A DNA stretch of 35,645 nt from CAG-791 sp045130475 (GTDB lineage Bacteria; Bacillota; Clostridia; Lachnospirales; Lachnospiraceae), in contig JBGUPU010000071.1 in assembly GCA_045130475.1 (NCBI GenBank), positions 1-35,645 on the forward strand, given 5' to 3'. Position numbers and translations under genes: made by a program. Below are positions 30,056 to 35,645 of this stretch, piece after piece. The stretch's first letter is position 1; the number at the start of each line of letters is the position of its first letter. The notes under the pieces were generated by a model, which was given only the letters and a program-made list of their open reading frames with translations, was not told the DNA's origin and did not search any database.

Positions 30056-30745
30056 ATGAAAGATTGTATTCAGAGAGGCAATAAGGGAAAAGGAAAATTG
30101 TATGTGATCGAGGGCCTGGACGGTTCCGGGAAAGCGACCCAGTCGGAGCTCCTGTACGAGACATTCCTTGAGAGGGGAATGTCCGTACGAAAAGTCTCTT
30201 TTCCCAATTACGAATCCGATTCCTCCGCGCTGGTAAGAATGTATCTGCGCGGAGATTTCGGAACGGACCCGTCGGATGTGAATGCCTACGCCGCCTCGAG
30301 CTTTTATGCCGCAGACCGCTATGCGGGGTATAAGGCTGACTGGGGTGCCTTCTATGAGGCGGGAGGCGTCATCATCGCCGATCGTTATACGACCTCCAAT
30401 GCGGTTCATCAGTGTTCCAAACTTCCCGAGAAGGAATGGGACGGATTCCTGGAATGGCTCTTTCACTACGAGTACGACCTTCTGGGGATTCCTGCTCCCG
30501 ATGCGGTGATCTATCTGGAGGTTGACCCGCTGGTCTCCCAGAAACTTATGGCAGGCCGCTATAAGGGAGATGAAAAAAAGAAGGATATCCATGAGAGGAA
30601 TGTGAAATATCTGGAACAGTCCGCGAAAGCTGCCGCCTACTGCGCCGGAAAACTGGGCTGGAAAGTCGTGCGCTGCAGCAAGGCCGGAGAAATGCGCAGT
30701 GTAACGGATATCCGTACAGAAATTCATGAGTTGTTGAAGGTCTGA
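30056..30745 (+). CDS. tmk: Thymidylate kinase-like protein
   Basis: This 229-residue P-loop kinase resembles dTMP kinase, which makes dTDP for DNA synthesis. The P-loop is EGLDGSGKATQ (19-29). The DRYTTSN motif (109-115) and the lid-region FFYAADRY-like segment (SSFYAADRYAGYK) are typical. The length is slightly above the usual 205-215 because of an N-terminal extension and an insert near 170-180 (GRYKGDEKKKDIHERN). AAGGAAG precedes the ATG. Its placement after a fructosidase is unusual; it may be a second copy, with a housekeeping tmk elsewhere. Confidence 0.85.
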   Translation: MKDCIQRGNKGKGKLYVIEGLDGSGKATQSELLYETFLERGMSVRKVSFPNYESDSSALVRMYLRGDFGTDPSDVNAYAASSFYAADRYAGYKADWGAFYEAGGVIIADRYTTSNAVHQCSKLPEKEWDGFLEWLFHYEYDLLGIPAPDAVIYLEVDPLVSQKLMAGRYKGDEKKKDIHERNVKYLEQSAKAAAYCAGKLGWKVVRCSKAGEMRSVTDIRTEIHELLKV

Positions 30746-30790
30746 GGTTTGGAGTGTTTGTGTGCGTGCTGCATGTTTCTTTTTGCTATC

Positions 30791-30819
30791 TTGACAATTT
30801 GATTTTTTTGTAGTCTAAT
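30791..30819 (+). promoter_or_regulatory. Promoter of the exopolysaccharide/sortase gene block
   Basis: TTGACA (30791-30796) and TCTAAT (30814-30819) are 17 nt apart. Transcription would begin about 290 nt before the first gene. Confidence 0.55.
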
Positions 30820-30927
30820 AACAGCACTGTAGCACATTATTGAAGACCCGAAATAGATGGTGATTCACATTAGACGGAAATGACACAAATGGCTGATTAA
30901 GTTGATTATATGCAGGTTGATTTCCCT

Positions 30928-30967
30928 ACAGCTGACAGATGAGCACCATTTCATGCAGCTGTTTTTT
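30928..30967 (+). terminator. Leader terminator/attenuator of the exopolysaccharide block
   Basis: ACAGCTG (30928-30934) pairs with CAGCTGT (30956-30962), followed by TTTTT. Downstream, a 12-bp stem with one wobble (30995-31006 with 31027-31038) overlaps an alternative TCAGCT/AGCTGA stem (31018-31023, 31038-31043). The word CAGCTGTTTTTT occurs twice, 63 nt apart. The gap 30746-31115 has no gene and looks like a regulatory leader. Confidence 0.55.
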
Positions 30968-31115
30968 GTGCGTCTTCACATGTCTATGGACTGTTTATGC
31001 GGAAAATAAAGACGGATTCAGCTGTTTTTTCTGCATAAGCTGAGTGTTCCTGATTCTATACAATTTGTTATAAGTGATACCTGATAAACGATGATCATCA
31101 AGGAGAGAACCGAAA

Positions 31116-31874
31116 ATGGAGCTGAATACCGCTAACAGGCCGATGGAAAATGAAGAAATAGAGATTGATCTGCTGCAGTTGTGGAATGCGGTCCGACACA
31201 GAATCTGGCTGGTACTTCTGGCTGGTTTTATTGTGGCGGATATTGCATTTGCGATCACAAAATTCCTGATCACTCCCATGTATTCTTCCTCCGCGACCAT
31301 GCTGGTTGTTACCAAGGAGACGACTCTTTCATCGCTGGCTGATCTGCAGCTCGGCTCGCAGCTGACCAACGATTATGAGATCCTGATCACCAGCCGTCCC
31401 GTCCTTCAGCAGACGATCGAAGAATTGAACCTGGAGACAGATTATAAGCATCTGCGGGATACGATCACCATTTCCAATCCCAACGACAGCCGTATGCTCA
31501 TCATCTCCACACTGCAGGCGGATCCCGAGCTCGCCAAGAGCGTGGTAGATACTCTCGCCGGGATCAGTTCCGAATATATCGCGGAGAAAATGGAAGTGAC
31601 TGCCCCCAAGATTATCGAGGAGGGCGAGGTTCCGCTGTTCCAGTCTTCTCCCAGCCTTCTGCGCAATACCGCGATCGGCGGTCTGCTCGGTATTCTCGCG
31701 GCAATCTTCCTGATCTGCGTTGCGGTTATTCTCAACGATTCGATCCAGACAGAGGACGATATCGAACGTTATCTGCAGCTTCCCGTCCTTGCTGTAGTAC
31801 CTGATAAGAGCGGAAGCTCCAAAAAATCTTCCGGCAGAAAGAAAGCGGCAGGCAGGAAGCGGGCGGCAAGCTGA
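31116..31874 (+). CDS. Wzz/CapA-type polysaccharide chain-length and kinase-activator protein
   Basis: This 252-residue membrane protein has two membrane spans (about 30-52 and 184-206) bracketing an extracellular domain of about 130 residues. This is the layout of Wzz/YveK/CapA proteins in Firmicutes. After a cytoplasmic EIEIDLLQLWNAVRHR start, the MYSSSATMLVV segment follows span 1. The C-terminal cytoplasmic tail is basic (SGSSKKSSGRKKAAGRKRAAS), suited to activate the separate BY-kinase encoded next. An AGGAGAG site precedes the ATG. It regulates exopolysaccharide or capsule chain length with the kinase. The polymerising glycosyltransferases are not in the window. Confidence 0.88.
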   Translation: MELNTANRPMENEEIEIDLLQLWNAVRHRIWLVLLAGFIVADIAFAITKFLITPMYSSSATMLVVTKETTLSSLADLQLGSQLTNDYEILITSRPVLQQTIEELNLETDYKHLRDTITISNPNDSRMLIISTLQADPELAKSVVDTLAGISSEYIAEKMEVTAPKIIEEGEVPLFQSSPSLLRNTAIGGLLGILAAIFLICVAVILNDSIQTEDDIERYLQLPVLAVVPDKSGSSKKSSGRKKAAGRKRAAS

Positions 31875-31926
31875 ATGTCCCGTTTTTGAAAAGAACCTGG
31901 CTGCGCATTGAGAGAGGAAAATATAC

Positions 31927-32664
31927 ATGAATGACAAACTGGAACTGCACATACAGGATGAGGGAGATTTCTTTTACCGCGAAGCAATAAAGAAACTGCG
32001 TGCAAACATACAGTTCTCCGGCAAGAAAAACAAGATCATCATGATCACCAGCGTTTTCAGCGGAGAGGGAAAGAGCGAAGTCAGTTTCCATCTCGCCCGT
32101 GAGATGGCGAACGCAGGAAAGAAGGTTCTCTTTGTAGATGCGGATATCCGCAAATCTGTTTTTCTGGAGCGCTACGGCGTTGTCGGAGAGATTGTCGGTC
32201 TCTCCGAGTTCCTGAGCGGACAGATTGACCGGGTAGACCAGATTATTTATCCAACTGAATTTGAAAATCTGTCTGTGATTCTTGCGGGCCACTATGCCCC
32301 GAATCCTGCCGAGATGCTGGGCGATGAGCAGTTCAGCACTCTGCTGCGGATGGAGTCACAGCGGTATGATTATGTATTTGTTGACACGCCGCCCCTGGGT
32401 CAGGTCATTGATGCCGCCCTGGTCGGACAGTATTGCGACGGCGCAGTCCTTGTGCTGGAGAGCGGTGCTGCCAGCCGCCAGGCTGCCCAGCGTGTCAAGG
32501 ACCAGATTGAGAAGTCCGGATGCAGGATTCTCGGCGCTGTGCTCAACCGTGTCAGCCGCAGCGGTGAGGGCTATTACGGATCCAAATACGGAAAATACGG
32601 TAAATACGGTAAGTACGGAGAGTATTCCAAGTACGAAACAGGATCTGATTCGGGATCCAGGTAA
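31927..32664 (+). CDS. Bacterial tyrosine (BY) kinase, CapB/YwqD type
   Basis: This 245-residue cytoplasmic kinase autophosphorylates on tyrosine and governs exopolysaccharide synthesis. The Walker A is VFSGEGKSE (43-51), the Walker A' motif VLFVDADIR (67-75) and Walker B VFVDTPP (150-156). The C-terminus carries a cluster of eight tyrosines between 216 and 236 in a Y-G-K repeat, encoded by 9-bp DNA repeats (about 32576-32636). Its partner is the membrane protein just upstream, the split arrangement of Firmicutes. GAGGAAAA precedes the ATG. A hairpin (32706-32743) with nested GCTGTC/GACAGC and ATGCAGGG/CCCTGCAT stems follows. Confidence 0.93.
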   Translation: MNDKLELHIQDEGDFFYREAIKKLRANIQFSGKKNKIIMITSVFSGEGKSEVSFHLAREMANAGKKVLFVDADIRKSVFLERYGVVGEIVGLSEFLSGQIDRVDQIIYPTEFENLSVILAGHYAPNPAEMLGDEQFSTLLRMESQRYDYVFVDTPPLGQVIDAALVGQYCDGAVLVLESGAASRQAAQRVKDQIEKSGCRILGAVLNRVSRSGEGYYGSKYGKYGKYGKYGEYSKYETGSDSGSR

Positions 32665-32828
32665 GCCGATCCGCCGCTTCCTGCATGCGCACCGGTTCAG
32701 GAACAGCTGTCGTCAGATGCAGGGCAGTCCCTGCATTGACAGCGGCGCAGATGTATACTCAGGCCCCTTCCTTCGGGAGGGAAATAAAAAGTGGAAAAGA
32801 ACAGATATTTTCAAGTGCTTATCGCGTG

Positions 32829-32852
32829 TTTGCACACTATTTTATGTGCAAA
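32829..32852. promoter_or_regulatory. Inverted repeat upstream of the LCP gene
   Basis: TTTGCACA (32829-32836) and TGTGCAAA (32845-32852) are perfect 8-bp arms around an 8-nt AT-rich spacer. It may be an operator. No clear promoter pair overlaps it. Confidence 0.45.
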
Positions 32853-32925
32853 ACAAGATTAATGTTAAAACAATACCTGAAATCAGTACAGGCTGGTTTT
32901 CTGAACCGGACCGGGAGTGAGCGGG

Positions 32926-33963
32926 ATGGATAATAGAAGACAAAATCGCAGACAACAGCAGCGCGGCAGGCTGATACTGATCGTCGCTGCAGTGATCATA
33001 TTGCTGGCGGCGGCAGTCCTCGGCATCACTCTGGGGCTTTTCGGCAGGACCGGTATCTTCCGCTCAGAGGAGACAAGGGCCGAAAGCGGTACACAGGGAT
33101 GGACTGCCGAGAAAGCAAGTCCCGATGCGATCGTCTATGACGGAAAGACCTATGTCTATAATGATCACCTGACGAATTATCTCCTGCTGGGCGTAGATAC
33201 GAAAGGATCCATTCAGGAGGAAAAGACCCCGGGGTCTGCGGGGCAGAGTGATTCAATCTTTCTGCTCAGCTATGACCGGGTGAAGGAGACGACGGTTGGT
33301 CTGGCAATCCCCCGGGATACGATCACACAGGTGGAAAGTTTCACACCGGGCGGCAAGTCCATCGGCTTTTCCCCCAACCACCTGAACCTGCAGTATGCCT
33401 ATGGCGACGGTAAGCGCAAGAGCTGCGAACTGACGTCCGCTGCGGTCTCCAGACTTCTGAGCGGCCTTCCGATCGGCGGTTATGCGGCAATCAATCTGGA
33501 CAGTATTCCGAAACTGACACAGCTGCTGGGCGGTGTGGAGGTCACTGTTCCGGACGATTCCCTCGCAGAGAAGAATCCTGATTTCGTAAAGGGAAACAAA
33601 GTTGTCCTGGACGAGACCAATACCGAACTGTTTGTACGTTCAAGGGATATCCATGAACGGCAGAGCGCGATCGTCAGGATGAACCGCCAGAAAGTCTTTT
33701 TGGAAGCATTCGGAACCAAACTGGCGCAGGAACAGCAGAAGGATGCCTCCACGGTCACCACGGTCTTTGAGACGATGAAACCTGAAATGATCACCAATAT
33801 GTCCAACGATATTTTCGTGGACCTGGCGGCTGCAGAGCGCGAAGGCGGAATCGAGACCATTCCCGGTGAAACCGGACATGAAGGCGCTTATGACGTATAT
33901 CGTGTCGATGATGCGGCTCTTTACCAGATGGTACTGAAGCTCTTTTACCAAGTACAGGAGTGA
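32926..33963 (+). CDS. LytR-CpsA-Psr (LCP) family cell-wall polymer ligase
   Basis: This 345-residue protein has a short basic cytoplasmic start, one membrane span (about 15-39) and an extracellular LCP domain. Family motifs are YLLLGVDT (85-92), GQSDSIFLLSYD (106-117), AIPRDT with R130 and D131, and the later RSRDIHERQSAIVRMNRQKVFLEA. LCP enzymes attach undecaprenyl-linked polymers such as teichoic acid or capsule to peptidoglycan. The ATG at 32926 is chosen because GGGAG lies 8 nt upstream; GTG at 32917 is possible. It follows the kinase gene after 261 nt and would attach the polymer that the kinase pair controls. Confidence 0.92.
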   Translation: MDNRRQNRRQQQRGRLILIVAAVIILLAAAVLGITLGLFGRTGIFRSEETRAESGTQGWTAEKASPDAIVYDGKTYVYNDHLTNYLLLGVDTKGSIQEEKTPGSAGQSDSIFLLSYDRVKETTVGLAIPRDTITQVESFTPGGKSIGFSPNHLNLQYAYGDGKRKSCELTSAAVSRLLSGLPIGGYAAINLDSIPKLTQLLGGVEVTVPDDSLAEKNPDFVKGNKVVLDETNTELFVRSRDIHERQSAIVRMNRQKVFLEAFGTKLAQEQQKDASTVTTVFETMKPEMITNMSNDIFVDLAAAEREGGIETIPGETGHEGAYDVYRVDDAALYQMVLKLFYQVQE

Positions 33964-34006
33964 TCCCAAAGGATTTTCACGGAATAAAAAAGGATGAACA
34001 GATTCT

Positions 34007-34996
34007 ATGAGTAAGGAAAATGGTATGGAGTTTTCTGATCCGCACGGCAGTGCAGATACAGAAACCGCTGTACAGAAAACAAGGAGCAGCTCCGAAAAAC
34101 TGACAGCCGGAAAAAAGAACAGGATGCTGTTCAATGTTCTGTCAGCTGCGGCAGTGATCTGCGTCATGATCGGAGGCCTGCTGTGGTATAAGACCCGCAG
34201 CGGCGGGGATGTCTATGCGAATATCCAGGAATCCATAGTGGAAGACAAAGAAGAGCCGGTGAAAACTCCGGCGGAGGAACCCGCAGCCTCGGCGACCACA
34301 TCTGCGGAAGCGGCGACAACGGCAGCACCCGCAGTGCCGGCGGAGGAGATTCCCATTGATTTCAAGACACTGTGGGAGACCTGTCCGGATGCCTATGCAT
34401 GGATCCGCATACCGAATACCCAGATTGATTACCCGGTATGCCAGATGGTAGAGGGAGACCAGAGCTTTTACCTCAACCACCGGGCGGATAAGGTAGCGGA
34501 ATTCGCAGGCGCGATCTATTCGGAAAATTATAATAAGAGAGACTTTACGGATCCGGTCACAGTGCTGTACGGACACGATATGTCCAACGGTTCCATGTTC
34601 CAGAACCTGCACAAGCTTGAAGACAGGGCCTTTTTTGACCAAAACAAGGATGTTATCGTATATTTGCCGGATAAGGTCTTGCATTACAGAATTTTTGCTG
34701 CGTATAATTACAATGATGATCATCTTCTCCTGAATCATGATAATTTCAAGGATGAAAATGAATTCTATTTCTTCCTGCAGGACATTCTCGCTCAGACCAT
34801 GTCCGGCTATGTGGATACGAATACGGAATTGACGAGACAGAGCAGGATCCTGACCTTGTCGACCTGCAATGCCTACGATGATCAGCGCTATCTGGTGCAG
34901 TGCCTTCTGATGAATCCCGAAGCAGTGATGAAGACCGGCACAGCGTCAGAGACTTCTTCGGAAGCCGGCAGTATGGAGCCGGCGGCTGCTCAATGA
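34007..34996 (+). CDS. srtB: Class B sortase
   Basis: This 329-residue membrane-anchored transpeptidase has one N-terminal membrane span (about 40-61), an Ala/Thr/Pro/Glu-rich linker (about 83-114) and a sortase domain. Catalytic residues are H190 (LYGHDM), C287 (LSTCNAY) and R294 (DQRYLVQ). The domain features (FKTLWETCPDAYAWIRIPNTQIDYPVCQ, NHRADKVAEFAGAIYSENY) are those of class B enzymes. It cuts a sorting motif in secreted proteins and links them to peptidoglycan. The gene just downstream encodes a secreted protein with an SPKTG motif, its likely substrate. Clostridial SrtB enzymes are known to use (S/P)PxTG. Confidence 0.93.
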   Translation: MSKENGMEFSDPHGSADTETAVQKTRSSSEKLTAGKKNRMLFNVLSAAAVICVMIGGLLWYKTRSGGDVYANIQESIVEDKEEPVKTPAEEPAASATTSAEAATTAAPAVPAEEIPIDFKTLWETCPDAYAWIRIPNTQIDYPVCQMVEGDQSFYLNHRADKVAEFAGAIYSENYNKRDFTDPVTVLYGHDMSNGSMFQNLHKLEDRAFFDQNKDVIVYLPDKVLHYRIFAAYNYNDDHLLLNHDNFKDENEFYFFLQDILAQTMSGYVDTNTELTRQSRILTLSTCNAYDDQRYLVQCLLMNPEAVMKTGTASETSSEAGSMEPAAAQ

Positions 34997-35034
34997 GGGA
35001 TAACCGGTGCAGAGCATCGTTTATCTATATACCG

Positions 35035-35051
35035 GCCGGAATGGTTCCGGC
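35035..35051 (+). other. Small hairpin between the sortase and substrate genes
   Basis: GCCGGAA and TTCCGGC form a perfect 7-bp stem with a TGG loop just before the ribosome site of the next gene. There is no T-run, so it is probably an mRNA structure. Confidence 0.4.
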
Positions 35052-35078
35052 GAAAATCTTTCTAGAAAGGAGAAAAAA

Positions 35079-35645
35079 ATGAAACTGTTAACGAAAAGGT
35101 TACTGGCTGTAGCTCTTACCATTGCTATGACAATCGGTATGGCAATGAGCGCTATGGCTATCGACAACATCGACGACGGCAAGCTGAAAGCAGCCGGCCT
35201 TGATCCCGACAATTGCGAGATCGTTTACGGCTGGATCGAGATCAACGAAGCCGACGCTGACGCCAGCGGATCCATCGAAGCGGATTCCAGTGATGTTACG
35301 GCAAATGATGACGGAACATTCACAATCGACTTCTCCGCTTATGCTTCCTCCGAGTACAGCAAATTCGCGATGGTTCACAACTATGCAGGAGATGGTCAGG
35401 AGATCGTAGCCGGCACATCCATCACAGTTGATTCTCTGTCTCCCTTCTGCCTTGTCGGCGAGAAGAAGGATGCCAGTGCATCTGATGACGATGATGATGA
35501 TTCCAGCAGCTCCTCCAAGAAGAGCAGCAGCTCCTCCAGCAAGAAGTCTCCCAAGACTGGCATGAATGACAGCTGGATGCTGTGGCTCATGGCTGCAGGT
35601 GTCTTCGCAGGCGCTTCTGTTGTTGCCTACAACAAGAAAAAAGGC
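35079..35645 (+). CDS. Sortase-anchored secreted surface protein (cut by window end)
   Basis: The reading frame is open from the ATG at 35079 to the last base (189 codons); the stop lies just beyond. A signal peptide (about 1-27, MKLLTKRLLAVALTIAMTIGMAMSAMA) is followed by a small domain of about 100 residues, then an Asp run and a Ser/Lys-rich spacer (about 134-156). The sorting signal follows: SPKTG (157-161), a hydrophobic span (about 166-184) and a KKK tail. This is a near-complete cell-wall anchoring signal, so little of the protein is missing. GAAAGGAG precedes the start. The SPKTG motif matches clostridial class B sortase specificity, and the sortase gene is directly upstream. The domain itself is not recognised. 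Confidence 0.85.
   Translation, partial: MKLLTKRLLAVALTIAMTIGMAMSAMAIDNIDDGKLKAAGLDPDNCEIVYGWIEINEADADASGSIEADSSDVTANDDGTFTIDFSAYASSEYSKFAMVHNYAGDGQEIVAGTSITVDSLSPFCLVGEKKDASASDDDDDDSSSSSKKSSSSSSKKSPKTGMNDSWMLWLMAAGVFAGASVVAYNKKKG

Overview
The window looks like the chromosome of an anaerobic gut-type Firmicute, most likely a Lachnospiraceae-like clostridium. This rests on gene content and style: A/G-rich Shine-Dalgarno sites, an Rrf2-nifS-iscU arrangement, an oligopeptide ABC transporter in the order B-C-D-F-A, a class B sortase with an SPKTG substrate, and a clostridial type of integrative element. No rRNA, tRNA or CRISPR array was seen.

Layout. (1) 1-7500: inositol catabolism. The end of an iolG-like dehydrogenase is followed, after a 700-nt regulatory gap, by a transaldolase-family gene, iolD, iolB, iolE and an iron-type alcohol dehydrogenase, closed by a terminator. 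No DKG kinase (iolC), DKGP aldolase (iolJ) or malonate-semialdehyde dehydrogenase (iolA) is seen in the window. The order suggests a variant pathway. The transaldolase would take the dihydroxyacetone unit of unphosphorylated 2-deoxy-5-keto-gluconate and release malonate semialdehyde, which the alcohol dehydrogenase would reduce. This is inference and is the main finding. (2) 7562-16394: an Rrf2/IscR-type regulator (minus strand) and nifS-iscU (plus strand) were once a divergent pair. A 6.49-kb integrative element now separates them. Its ends are a 19-bp direct repeat lying exactly on the -35 box and probable operator of the nifS promoter. The element has a tyrosine integrase, an excisionase-like protein, paired arm-type repeats at both ends, a Rep-like winged-helix gene with four palindromic iterons, a sigma factor, a ribbon-helix-helix protein and several small unknown genes. 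No relaxase, conjugation or capsid gene was recognised. (3) 16772-19340: metY and cysK (sulfur assimilation), followed by a 38-bp minisatellite and a strong terminator. (4) 19449-26076: oppB-C-D-F-A with its own promoter and a bidirectional terminator. (5) 26154-28115, minus strand: a vWA protein downstream of a macrodomain protein fused to a helical, HTH-like C-terminal region; possibly a stress, defence or ADP-ribose signalling module. (6) 28361-30745: a GH32 beta-fructosidase and a thymidylate kinase. (7) 30746-35645: a leader with terminator-like hairpins, then wzz-type and BY-kinase genes, an LCP-family gene, a class B sortase and the start of its probable substrate, cut by the window end. 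Together these suggest control of exopolysaccharide and of surface-protein anchoring.

Most long minus-strand open frames opposite the strongly codon-biased genes are shadows and were left out. All family assignments come from motif recognition by eye; no database search was run.
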